In this document: one piece after another, positions 54,477-62,407 of the stretch
How positions within the stretch are numbered: the first letter of the stretch is position 1
Layout of the letters: each line of letters starts with the position of its first letter
Source: Marinithermofilum abyssi
GTDB taxonomy: Bacteria > Bacillota > Bacilli > Thermoactinomycetales > DSM-45169
DNA: 64,000 bases
Direction: 5' to 3'
Assembly: GCF_014641195.1 (NCBI RefSeq)
Contig: NZ_BMHQ01000005.1
Span: forward strand, 225,376-289,375
Notes under the pieces: model-generated
The model's database searches: none
What the model saw: the letters and a program-made list of their open reading frames with translations, nothing else
Told to the model about the DNA's origin: nothing
Program-made: the position numbers and the translations under genes

Positions 54477-54533
54477 TTGACACTCCCACGCCTGAGACAT
54501 GGGATTCTTGGTTCTTCCTGCCGACTCTTGCTG
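54477..54533 (-). repeat. IS200/IS605 right-end fragment (copy with TCAA end)
   Basis: TTGACACTCC...GGGATTCTTGG and the following 25 bases match 63776-63834 with few differences. The element it belonged to should extend to higher coordinates on the minus strand, but what follows is a tnpB fragment in the opposite orientation. Confidence 0.65.
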
Positions 54534-54615
54534 TCCCGGCATGCGGTGTTCCCCACACCGGGATCTCAATGCGGCGAAAAACATCCTCAACGAGAATTTA
54601 AGCCCGGACTATTAA
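54532..54615 (+). pseudogene. tnpB 3' fragment
   Basis: 27 codons on the plus strand reading [20 protein letters not shown] followed by ENLSPDY and a stop. They match the end of the TnpB at 63877-64000 (zinc finger half and final RuvC aspartate in [11 protein letters not shown]). No upstream part of the gene is present. Confidence 0.75.
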
Positions 54616-54695
54616 GAGGGGGCACCCCCTCCCTTGTCCGACGCTTGCTTTCATCCCAACCCGAAAGGGCTGGGTTTTCTCGCTCGCTATTTATA
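54603..54695 (+). repeat. IS200/IS605-type end-like repeat, copy 2
   Basis: Follows the tnpB fragment. Contains GAGGGGG-CA-CCCCCTC inside CGGAC/GTCCG, then the AACCC/GGGTT hairpin. The last 70 bases match the solo copy at 33232-33300. Confidence 0.6.
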
Positions 54696-54929
54696 ATTGC
54701 CGATTCTGGCTTTTGGTCACCCTTTCCCGCGATCTCGCGTATGGGCGACTATCCCCTCGGCCTCCACCCTTGACAGGCTGGACGTCGGTATTACGTTCAC
54801 CCCTTATAGCAAACTTCATTGCATTCTTCGTTCTGCGATTATGTTTAAGTCAACGACTCACCGTTGAAATGGTGAGCTTGTAACTATCCAGTCATGCAAG
54901 CGTCTTTCGACTCTGACCTTGAATTGATG

Positions 54930-56098
54930 TTACATCAGGGCAGGTTGACAGCTACCCGCACCGCACCAGTCATGCTGATGCAGTTTTCCTGCACAAAGGT
55001 ACTCAATTCCCTTACGGTGCAGATTCATGGCTCCAATCCGATCATCATTTGAGGTGTACCCACATGTACGGCATTGGAAGACATGTTTCTGCTTATTACG
55101 GTTCGCCTTCTCTGTATGTCCGCACTTGGGGCAGGTTTGGGATGTATAGGCAGGATCAACAGTGACTACGGTAGAGAGATTCAACTTTGCCTTATATTCA
55201 ACCATTTGCCGTAGTTGATGGAACGCCCAACTGACGGAATACCAACGATCCTTCTTACGAACCTTTTCAGTTGCAGAGCGAACACCTTCTAAATCTTCTA
55301 AGACGATTAGGCTGTTTTTACCAGCATGTTGAACGAGTGCCTTTGATACCGCATGATTAATATGCGTCATCCAACGGTTTTCTCGATCACCGATCTTCTT
55401 TAATCGTCTTCGAGCAGAAGCTGTTCCTCTCTGTTGGAGAGATTTAAGGGTACGTCTATACTGACATCGCTTATCTTTGATATAGCGACCTTTGAAAAAA
55501 CAGTTTGATCTTTGGAATCAAATGTTGTAGCTAAGAAGTTTAATCCAAAATCAACACCTACAACATTTCGCACTTCATTCAAGTCAGCATCATGAACCTC
55601 TTTAGTCATGGGAATATGCAAGAAGAATTCCCCTTTCTTAGAGATAAGTTTTGCTGTACCAAACGACCAACTACCATCAAAGAAATGTTCCATCCCTTTC
55701 ATTTCATAAGGAACTTTCACACGACCTTCTAAGGTATTTACAGAGAACATTCCACCAACTAAGGAATAGTCTCGATTCCAAACCAAATCATACACAGGCC
55801 GTTTGTATTTCACTAAAGACCAATCATGACCATTTTCTTTGGCTGACCTGTAACTTGCAATGACGGTTTTCATTACGGATTGAGCCATTTGAGAGCGAAG
55901 TCCAAAAGTAGAACGAAGCTCTACATAAGTCATCTTGTGTAATTTTGTTTGAACGAGATTTTTGGTTTCATAGACAATATTAGAAACATAGTTGCATCCG
56001 GTCTTGTAGGCGTGTGAAGTTTGAGCAAGTAGGTCTTTCTGTTCTTCTGTCACATGGATTTTAAGCTTGGCCGTAATGGTGATTTGCATGTGTTTCAC
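54930..56098 (-). pseudogene. tnpB: tnpB (RNA-guided endonuclease) broken by a single-base frameshift
   Basis: Two frames, 55400-56098 and 54930-55370, make up one TnpB of about 390 residues. The 5' frame starts MQITITAKLKIHVTEEQKDL and carries the RuvC aspartate in GVDFGLNFLATTF. After ...DQTVF the frame is lost in a run of six T residues (about 55495-55500); a seventh T would restore VFFKGRYIKDKRCQYRR and join the second part. That part has the RuvC glutamate in VLEDLEGVR, the zinc finger CPKCGHTEKAN...CRTCG and the last aspartate in DDRIGAMNL. All key residues survive, so the break is recent, a sequencing slip, or tolerated. No tnpA accompanies it. Confidence 0.85.
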
Positions 56099-56277
56099 CT
56101 CCTCTTACATGAAACTAACATAACATATTTTAGTGAAAGTAAAGGAGATTATCATTTTTTGAAGGGAGGTACGACAGGAGAAAAGATTGTTGCTCTAAGC
56201 ATCCCCACAAGGTAGATACTGAGCAACACCGATTCCTCTACGCCAATGAATTGGCGAGTCTCCTGTCGGCAATTCTC

Positions 56278-57663
56278 ATGAAAAAAAACCGAACCGTTCC
56301 ATTGCCTCTGTCTGTCGTACCTTTTCTTGTTTCCATCATGGGGTTGATCGCTGCAATAAAATTGATAAAAGCCCCCTTGTATTCTGGTCTTGTGGCAGGA
56401 TGGCTGACAGCCGTAGTGATATCCCTTTTCCATGGAGGATCATTTAGGTCAGTGGTCCGGGCGACGTCTCAAGGAATGAAGAGCACTTTTTTCGTTGTCG
56501 CCATTCTCTTGCTGATCGCTGGGATCATCTCGGCATGGCTTGCATCTGGGACGGTCCCGGCCATGATTTACTATGGGATACAATTGATTCACCCCAAGTT
56601 TCTTGTTGTAACCGCTTTTTTACTCGCAGCGGTCTCATCGATGACACTGGGCTCTTCTGTGGCGACCCTCTCCACCATGGGGGTTGCTATCGCAGGGATG
56701 GCACACGTTTTTAATCTGTCCCCCGCACTCATCGGAGGTGCCCTCATCTCCGGGGCGATGGTTGGGGATCGCACATCGCCCGTTTCAGGAACGTTTCACT
56801 TGGTTGCCCATATGACAGAAACCAAAGCGGAAGATAATTACAAACCAATGTGGCAGACGGGAATACCGATGATCGTCCTATGTATCCTTCTCTTCTCTTG
56901 CCTTGGGTACGGCAAAACATTCGGGAGTCTTCATCCCATGAGTCATCCTATACTGAAAGAATTAATCCTACATGTTCAGATGCCCTGGTACGTATTGATC
57001 CCTCCTATTCTGGTGCTCATTTTGGCCATGTTTCGTGTTTCTATTCTGCTGAATCTCGGGATCGGCACCGTATTGGGGATCCTCTTCGCCGTCACGCTAC
57101 AAGGCGATTCGTGGCTCTCGGTTTTACGTTCTCTGTGGCTCGGATATGATCTTCAAGTGAACGGACAAGCATTGCTCCATGGCGGAGGTATCTGGCCGAT
57201 GTTCAATGAGGTTTTACTGATTGTCGCGGCGGGGGCTTTAAACGGGGTCATGGAGGAAAGTGGTATGTTGCATGCGATCCTTGATTCGTTACTTCAGCGC
57301 ATCCGTTCGAAAAGCGGATTGATCGGCGCGACTGTCTTACTAAGTATCTCTATGTCATTACTGGCATGCAATCAGTCATTATCCGTGATTGTGCCGGGAC
57401 GAACTCTTCGTTCCTCATATGAGAAGCTGGGAGTTCCTTCTCGTTATCTGGTAAGGAGTTTAGCGGACTCGGGTGTCGTCGTTTCACCGCTGATCCCTTG
57501 GAATTTGCATGGCATCCTCTGTTCAGCGGCTATGGGTATACCGACACTCGTCTACTTCCCGTATGCTTTCTTTTTGTGGGGATTGCCCATTATAACCCTT
57601 CTGCTCGCCTTGCGACCAACTAAGATGTCCTTCGGAAGGCATCGGTATGAGCATTTCGGGTAG
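56278..57663 (+). CDS. NhaC family Na+/H+ antiporter
   Basis: A 461-residue membrane protein of about eleven helices belonging to the NhaC antiporter family. Typical are the TLGSSVATLSTMGVAIAGMA helix near residue 130, GAMVGDRTSPVSGTFHLVAH near 165 and ALLACNQSLSVIVPGR-like LLACNQSLSVIVPGRTLR near 370. It exchanges sodium for protons (or malate/lactate in some homologues). ATG at 56278 is my choice; a TTG nine codons upstream also opens the frame, and neither has a strong ribosome binding site. The only sizeable plus-strand gene besides rpmB and pgcA; it borders the tnpB pseudogene. Confidence 0.88.
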   Translation: MKKNRTVPLPLSVVPFLVSIMGLIAAIKLIKAPLYSGLVAGWLTAVVISLFHGGSFRSVVRATSQGMKSTFFVVAILLLIAGIISAWLASGTVPAMIYYGIQLIHPKFLVVTAFLLAAVSSMTLGSSVATLSTMGVAIAGMAHVFNLSPALIGGALISGAMVGDRTSPVSGTFHLVAHMTETKAEDNYKPMWQTGIPMIVLCILLFSCLGYGKTFGSLHPMSHPILKELILHVQMPWYVLIPPILVLILAMFRVSILLNLGIGTVLGILFAVTLQGDSWLSVLRSLWLGYDLQVNGQALLHGGGIWPMFNEVLLIVAAGALNGVMEESGMLHAILDSLLQRIRSKSGLIGATVLLSISMSLLACNQSLSVIVPGRTLRSSYEKLGVPSRYLVRSLADSGVVVSPLIPWNLHGILCSAAMGIPTLVYFPYAFFLWGLPIITLLLALRPTKMSFGRHRYEHFG

Positions 57664-57854
57664 GTCCGGTATACGCGCGATATCTACGGTTAGACAGTAG
57701 TACACATGGATTCTCCCCATTATTCCGTGCCTTCCAGACATAGATTCGCGGGATGAATAACCGCGAATGTATGTAATCGGACATCCTGATGTTAAAGAGA
57801 TTTACTTTTTATCCCATTTGAAACCGTATCGTTTACATATATCTCAGACTACCC
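57664..57854. other. Intergenic with a perfect hairpin
   Basis: TTCGCGG/CCGCGAA (about 57751-57773) with an eight to nine base loop lies between the convergent nhaC-type and DUF2935 genes and may act as terminator, though no T-run follows. Confidence 0.4.
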
Positions 57855-58655
57855 CTACTTTGGAGAACTCTTGGTTAAACTTCTTTCAAATAGGTCGATG
57901 ATTTGCAAAAACCGCTCAGCTTCACGAAAAACATGGTCGGCCAATAGGGGGTGGATGATGCTTTTAATCCGACAAGCCTCGATTAATTCCCGCGCCGTCT
58001 TTTTAAAGTCCCGCAATGACTTAACGGATACCCTATTTTGATCTAGAAACTGATCGAGCAAAGGAACCGTTTGTGATTGGGGTCTCATGGACTCTAGATC
58101 TTTGGCCTGGAATAACAACTGGTCAAAATCATGGCTGAACTCCCGGGCCTGTTCAACCAGTTTTCTTTCCGAAGGATCCAGAAGATGTCCGATAAATTTA
58201 GCATGATCGGCCATGATTCGCAGGAAAAATACATTTTCATCGATGATCGCATCGGGAAGAGGCTCAAGTCTTCCTTGATTCAGTTCTTCCAATCGATTTC
58301 TAAAATAAGCTGCTTCTCGACTCACATGATCCACTAACAAGGGAAAGTTGTTTCCTCCGGGAAGTTGACATTGCAAAATCAAACCCAAGACTTTTCTTTT
58401 AAACGCCCAAATGAGAGAAGCCGCTCGATGAACTTTCATATTAAAATTGCTGATTTGTTCGGGATCCGCTTCTGTAGAAAAGTCATGAGCTTGATTTTCG
58501 ATTCTTTCGAAAAGGGAGAAAAAATAATTCGCTTCGTTAATCAGCTGCGTATCTTCACATCGAAATCCAAGCTTTAAAAACAACGAATGTTCCTTCATAA
58601 TACGCGACCAAAATCGAATCTCATCAAGCGAACGTACCACAAAACCATTTGTCAA
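57855..58655 (-). CDS. DUF2935 family protein
   Basis: A 266-residue, mostly helical protein of the DUF2935 family, made of two related four-helix bundle halves (about 8-130 and 135-260). The first half starts EIRFWSRIMKEHSLFLKLGF, the second EN-VFFLRIMADHAKFIGHLL, each with E/H residues spaced as in ferritin-like metal sites; H-E pairs recur near VDHVSREA and ADHVFREAE. Biochemical role unknown. TTG start, eight bases after GGGGG. Stands alone next to the NhaC antiporter gene. Confidence 0.85.
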   Translation of the reverse strand: MTNGFVVRSLDEIRFWSRIMKEHSLFLKLGFRCEDTQLINEANYFFSLFERIENQAHDFSTEADPEQISNFNMKVHRAASLIWAFKRKVLGLILQCQLPGGNNFPLLVDHVSREAAYFRNRLEELNQGRLEPLPDAIIDENVFFLRIMADHAKFIGHLLDPSERKLVEQAREFSHDFDQLLFQAKDLESMRPQSQTVPLLDQFLDQNRVSVKSLRDFKKTARELIEACRIKSIIHPLLADHVFREAERFLQIIDLFERSLTKSSPK

Positions 58656-58972
58656 CGGGTATGCCCCCTAATCTTTAATTTGTACAAATTATGTACGAAT
58701 ACCCAGGTTGATGAATGCCTCAGAGTTGCTTGAAGAGTTTTTTGTCAGGCACGCCCTATACCCTCGCTATTTATCCGTTCCTTTCATGAAGCCAAACCGG
58801 ATATTGTAGCCTACATTGACCGACCTCATTCTACGCTAGCTATCTATCTCCAAAAGAATTCCGTCAATCTCTTACTTCAAATGTCACTTAATTGTCTGGA
58901 CTTTTGAGGTTCATTACGTACAGATATGATTGGGAGTTACACTTTTGCACTTTATATCGACTTTTAATAGAC
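58656..58972. other. Intergenic region without a supported gene
   Basis: Nothing recognisable. A 65-codon minus-strand frame (58888-59085) runs through a terminator and is not called. Confidence 0.4.
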
Positions 58973-59006
58973 AAAAAAAGCTGGGAACTCCCCAGCTTTT
59001 CTTTGT
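58973..59006. terminator. Bidirectional terminator
   Basis: AAAGCTGGG/CCCAGCTTT (58977-58985 with 58991-58999) with a five-base loop, A-run on the left and T-rich stretch on the right. It serves the zinc-ribbon remnant on the minus strand. Confidence 0.75.
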
Positions 59007-59125
59007 TGCGGGCGATTGGCCACTCCCTGGAATGGAATAAGCGTAAAGCGGATGTATCTGAGTGACTTACTTCCTCCCCGAACAACGTAGCCTTTATTAC
59101 GTAACCGTACTTATTGACGAGGGTT

Positions 59126-59252
59126 TTATTCTTTCACTTTGCTTAAGCAATGTTCACATTGTGTAATATACGATGGGGCCATTTGAATACCACAGTCGAC
59201 ACAAATCATTTGTTTACTGTTCTCCGTTTTTTTACATCTTTGCTTTGCCATA
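59126..59252 (-). pseudogene. Small zinc-ribbon protein gene, frame broken in a run of seven A
   Basis: AAGGAGG lies seven bases before the ATG at 59250-59252. The frame reads MAKQRCKKTEKQ and stops after 12 codons. With one A fewer in the seven-A run it would read MAKQRCKKRRNSKQMICVDC and go on GIQMAPSYITQCEHCLSKVKE, 41 residues with two CxxC pairs (CVDC, CEHC). The strong start signals and zinc-ribbon pattern show a real gene. It is either inactivated, misread, or expressed by slippage. Family not recognised. Confidence 0.6.
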
Positions 59253-59437
59253 ATCTATCCTCCTTCGTACCGCTCGCTTTAATTGTATCACAACAGATAT
59301 CCTTATGTTGATTTTATTATATAACAGAGCCTTTTTAATTGGAACCCCTAAAATTGCTGGGTACTATGGCAGTACCGATTCGAATAGCACCAGCTACCTC
59401 TGAAAGGAGTTGGATGATTATTTGCCCATAGGCTAGG

Positions 59438-59636
59438 GAGCATTGCATTCAGGTTCTTAAGGATTGTGCTGAGATCTGCTCCATGGCTTCCCGGTTTATG
59501 TCCCGAAAAAGTGAAGTATACGCGACGGTTTGTGAGGCGTGCGCGCAGGAATGCCAAATTTAAAGGTGAGCACTGCCAAAAATGCGCGGATCTCTGTCGG
59601 CAATGTGCGACCGAATGCCGGAAGATGGCTGCTTAA
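59438..59636 (+). pseudogene. Four-helix-bundle copper-binding protein (DUF326) remnant
   Basis: Plus-strand frame EHCIQVLKDCAEICSMASRF ... CEACAQECQ, then a frameshift near 59563 and EHCQKCADLCRQCATECRKM to the stop at 59634-59636. The regularly spaced cysteines (CxxxC, CxxC repeats) identify the cysteine-rich DUF326/Csp-like copper-storage family. The N-terminal third is lost or interrupted by a stop (TAG at about 59429). Not functional as it stands. Confidence 0.7.
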
Positions 59637-59646
59637 CCACTACAAC

Positions 59647-59697
59647 CCAAATACCCCAATCCCCTTTACTGACGGGGATTAGGGTATTTTGGGTTGG
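59647..59697. terminator. Bidirectional terminator
   Basis: Long inverted repeat AACCCAAATACCC-AATCCCC / GGGGATT-GGGTATTTTGGGTT with a nine-base loop, between the DUF326 remnant and the superoxide dismutase gene. Confidence 0.8.
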
Positions 59698-59756
59698 GTA
59701 ACTTTGTGAGTCTAGACTGGAATTGTTTTCTGCTTAAAAGGAATAGGCTTATTTTT

Positions 59757-60707
59757 TCAGTAAGGTTTCCACCGCACTTTCCGCGCTTTCTGATAACGGT
59801 GATCGACGGCTGGCCAATGAACAACATGCCACCAGGCTTGGATGTATTTTTTTCTGTTGTCGTTGTATTTGAGATAATACGCATGTTCCCATACGTCCAG
59901 CACCAGCAGCGGAATAACATCCCACTGAGTTAAGTTTTGATGTTTTTCCGCTTGTAAGATCTCCAGACGGCGGGACCTGGGTGACCAGACCAGGATGGCC
60001 CAACCGCCCCCTTCCACTTTTTCAGCCGCATTGGAAAAATGCTTTTTAAAGGCTTCAAAACTCCCGAAATCCTTTCGGATCTGCTGTTTGAGATCGCCTT
60101 CCGGTTCACCGCCTCCCCGGGGGTTCATGATATTCCAGAAAATAGTATGGAGGTAGTGGCCTGCCCCGTTGAACGCGGCTTCCCGCTCCCAGTGCTTGAT
60201 CAGATTGAAATCCCCGGTTTTTCGGGCCTGGGCCATCATCGTTTCCGCTTTGTTGAGACCTTCCACATAGCTTTTGTGGTGTTTATCGTGGTGAAGCCGC
60301 ATCGTCTTTTCATCGATGTACGGTTCCAGTGCATCGTAAGGATAAGGGAGCGGCGGGAGAACGTGTTTTCCTACTGGGACATACCTTTCCCCTCCCTCTT
60401 CCGATTCGGTGGACGGTTCTTCCGAGTTTTGAACGGCATTGTTCAATGTCGGTGCCCCTTTGACGTGCCGTGAACATTTTCTGTGAAGTTGACACGCCTT
60501 TTGATACAGCCAATTAAGTTGATCCAGAGTAGCAGCAGGGATAGCGGCGGCTCGTTCCAAATACCCCAGTTCGGACAGGAAACGGTTTCGTTCTTCTGCC
60601 TGGAAAATTCCATCCTCGCAAACAATCAAAAAATGTCGGGTGTTTCGGACGATGTCAGTAATCTTCTGTCTGATGTTCCCTTTATCAGGGTCCGAATAAA
60701 TGAACAT
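59757..60707 (-). CDS. Fe/Mn superoxide dismutase with N-terminal extension
   Basis: A 316-residue protein from the ATG at 60705-60707 (nine bases after GGGGG). Residues from about 110 form a complete Fe/Mn superoxide dismutase: HVLPPLPYPYDALEPYID, first ligand in MRLHHDKHHKSYV, second in NGAGHYLHTIFWN, and the last two in LDVWEHAYYLKY. The first 110 residues are an extra, mostly helical region that opens FIYSDPDKGNIRQKITDIVR and carries two cysteines in KACQLHRKCSRH. B. subtilis SodF is also longer than a classical SodA, so this belongs to an extended family rather than a fresh fusion. No signal peptide. Role of the extension unknown. Confidence 0.9.
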   Translation of the reverse strand: MFIYSDPDKGNIRQKITDIVRNTRHFLIVCEDGIFQAEERNRFLSELGYLERAAAIPAATLDQLNWLYQKACQLHRKCSRHVKGAPTLNNAVQNSEEPSTESEEGGERYVPVGKHVLPPLPYPYDALEPYIDEKTMRLHHDKHHKSYVEGLNKAETMMAQARKTGDFNLIKHWEREAAFNGAGHYLHTIFWNIMNPRGGGEPEGDLKQQIRKDFGSFEAFKKHFSNAAEKVEGGGWAILVWSPRSRRLEILQAEKHQNLTQWDVIPLLVLDVWEHAYYLKYNDNRKKYIQAWWHVVHWPAVDHRYQKARKVRWKPY

Positions 60708-60734
60708 GTATATTTTCCCCCATAAAAAGATCAC

Positions 60735-61172
60735 GGAATCTTATACAGTATACGGAGAACAAAGGGAGCTCGTGCCTTCGGCCTTTGGCTTCCATCTTTC
60801 GGTGTCAATGATGAGTCCTTCGCATATATTTCACTTAACCTAATATGCCCAGTGACAGGGTTGCTGTTAGAACACCGCCCGGGAGGTGGACGCCTCCTTT
60901 CCGCATAATTAGGCGGTCACCATCCGCGATGGGGAACCGGATACCACTCGGCACAAGCCAAAATCAAGGCCGGACGGGCTGAAGGAATTGGGGAAGCGGA
61001 TCACGGAGAAGATGAAACCCATCACTCCCCATCGATGATCATCAACTTTACGTGTGAGCGCCCCTTAATGGATAGGGCGTGATGATACGCATAGCCAAGG
61101 ATAACAACCATCTTCCTTCTTCGATAAGTGAGATATCCTAATTTCCCTATGCCCATTCTTATTTTCTAGATC
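60735..61172. other. Intergenic region without a supported gene
   Basis: About 440 bases with no frame that has both a start and a ribosome binding site. A hairpin GGAGG...CCTCC lies near 60890-60907. Possibly eroded coding sequence between 60950 and 61080, but no family is recognisable. Confidence 0.35.
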
Positions 61173-61181
61173 CATATCCTA
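61173..61181 (+). promoter_or_regulatory. Candidate mother-cell sigma (E/K) -10 element
   Basis: CATATCCTA fits the sigma-K/sigma-E -10 pattern CATANNNTA. No clear matching -35 element; tentative support for sporulation expression of the 38-residue protein downstream. Confidence 0.25.
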
Positions 61182-61250
61182 TACAAAATCAAGGGTGAAG
61201 AATACATTGACACTGTAGGTTGCAAACACGAATGGAAAGGAGAGAGATCA

Positions 61251-61367
61251 TTGGCCAACCAAGTTTTTCTTAGTGTTATTGCTCCAAACAAAGCAGTAAA
61301 ACACGGTAAAATCGTTTATAAAACGATAACAATACCGAAATACCCTATGAAAAAACCTAAAATTTAA
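61251..61367 (+). CDS. Small basic protein (38 residues), unknown
   Basis: TTG start with AAAGGAG eight bases upstream. The protein is MANQVFLSVIAPNKAVKHGK followed by IVYKTITIPKYPMKKPKI: beta-prone, no cysteine, strongly basic C-terminus. A bidirectional terminator follows about 75 bases after the stop. I know no family. Size, composition and the possible mother-cell -10 element would suit a small spore or coat protein; that is a guess. Confidence 0.55.
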   Translation: MANQVFLSVIAPNKAVKHGKIVYKTITIPKYPMKKPKI

Positions 61368-61442
61368 ATATAGTATAAAGGGTTGAATATGGCGAAGGGA
61401 ATCAAATACACTGGCTCCGTTCAGTTATCTTTTAGCTCCCGA

Positions 61443-61486
61443 TAAAAAAACCAGAGCTCACCAACGATGGGCTCCGGTTTTTTTAT
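61443..61486. terminator. Bidirectional terminator
   Basis: AAAAAACC-GAGC / GCTC-GGTTTTTT inverted repeat with one mismatch, A-run on the left and seven T on the right. Confidence 0.8.
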
Positions 61487-61490
61487 GATG

Positions 61491-61600
61491 GAGATACCTA
61501 TAAATCCCTGCATTGTTCGGTTTCGCCCAGGTAATGGATGGAGTGATGATTCCTACTACGAGGAAAAAGGCCAAACCGGTTGCAAGAAGACGTTTCGCTC
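61491..61600 (-). pseudogene. Remnant of a secreted peptide gene
   Basis: Minus-strand frame KRLLATGLAFFLVVGIITPS followed by ITWAKPNNAG looks like a signal peptide with AxA-type cleavage site (TWA-K), but there is no start codon in frame before an upstream stop, and the frame continues into the terminator. Probably a truncated gene. Confidence 0.3.
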
Positions 61601-61626
61601 GTTAACTCTCTTCAGTTAGTCAGGTT

Positions 61627-61800
61627 CTAACGCTTTCGTTTGATCTTCAAATTCTTTTTCAATTGAGTAATCCAAGAGTATACAAAGGTGATGGTGCGAC
61701 GGGGGCCAGACTTTCGATGTTGTAACCACCAGGCAAGAACGACTGGTCCGAAAACCAGCACCCAATCCTTAACCTCGCGGTAAAAGTCGGTGACATCCAT
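61627..61800 (-). CDS. Small single-pass membrane protein (57 residues)
   Basis: ATG at 61798-61800 six bases after GAGGAGGTG. Protein MDVTDFYREVKDWVLVFGPV and VLAWWLQHRKSGPRRT onward: a short acidic N-terminus, one membrane helix (about residues 12-27) and a strongly basic tail ending KIKRKR. This layout resembles small holin-like or regulatory membrane peptides, but no family is recognised. The excellent ribosome binding site supports real expression. The longer upstream frame is not supported. Confidence 0.6.
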   Translation of the reverse strand: MDVTDFYREVKDWVLVFGPVVLAWWLQHRKSGPRRTITFVYSWITQLKKNLKIKRKR

Positions 61801-62150
61801 CGTATTCACCTCCTCGGCACAAGGGCTTCCACCAAAACACCTCCTTCCCAGAATATATCCCCTCCTCATCCTCCAAGGACGTGGAAAAGGTAGATCTTGA
61901 CTTATATATTCCTTCATCCCAGACTGATATTACAAAATTCGGGATAGTTTTTTTACGTATTTTACGTAAGGGATGTATCCCTTTTTCCTTTGTTGAGGGT
62001 CTCTTAGTTATGTAAAGCTTATGTCCTTATCTAGCGTCGTCGTAGAATGAATTTACACAAAAGATTTGTGTTACACTCCTCGCTTCATTACTGTTCACTA
62101 TGAAACAGTAATTTCAACTTTACTGAAATCGATTCGGTTAAATCATTTGC
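61801..62150. other. Intergenic region without a supported gene
   Basis: No frame with start signals. AT-rich between about 61920 and 62100. Confidence 0.35.
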
Positions 62151-62162
62151 CGAGGCATAAAG

Positions 62163-62212
62163 ACAAAAACCGCTCTCTTCCTTGTGCTGATAAGCGAGAG
62201 GACGGTTTTGCA
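62163..62212 (-). terminator. Terminator after the dehalogenase remnant
   Basis: AAAACCGTCCTCTCGC pairs imperfectly with GAAGAGAGCGGTTTTT on the minus strand, followed by a T-run. Confidence 0.6.
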
Positions 62213-62318
62213 TTTTGGTTTCTTCCCGTTTGCAGTTCAATCGGTCCAACGCATAGGTATAGGCTGTCGGTGAAGGTTTATACTGCTTCACGTCATCGAC
62301 ACCAATCAGTCTGAGCTG
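62213..62318 (-). pseudogene. Haloacid dehalogenase (type II) C-terminal remnant
   Basis: Minus-strand frame reads IGVDDVKQYKPSPTAYTYAL and DRLNCKREE. In type II haloacid dehalogenases the motif with the conserved lysine is VDEVKxYKPxPxVYxxALDxL, an obvious match. Sequence before and after (the later SSN...GAK motif) is missing; a terminator follows. A small surviving piece of a lost gene. Confidence 0.5.
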
Positions 62319-62365
62319 TAGCAGCAACTAAGTTACCCTCCTGGCGAGAAAGGATATTGGGTATG

Positions 62366-62405
62366 GAAAGACGACCGGTATATCCCAATACCGGTCGTCT
62401 TTCTA
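62366..62405. terminator. Terminator of ilvA
   Basis: Perfect stem AAAGACGACCGGTAT / ATACCGGTCGTCTTT with a short loop, between the dehalogenase remnant and ilvA. Confidence 0.9.
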
Positions 62406-62407
62406 TG

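Noticed and set aside
58888..59085. 65-codon minus-strand frame
   Set aside because: It runs through a strong bidirectional terminator and lacks start signals.
59348..59557. 69-codon minus-strand frame
   Set aside because: It is the shadow of the cysteine-rich DUF326 remnant on the plus strand.
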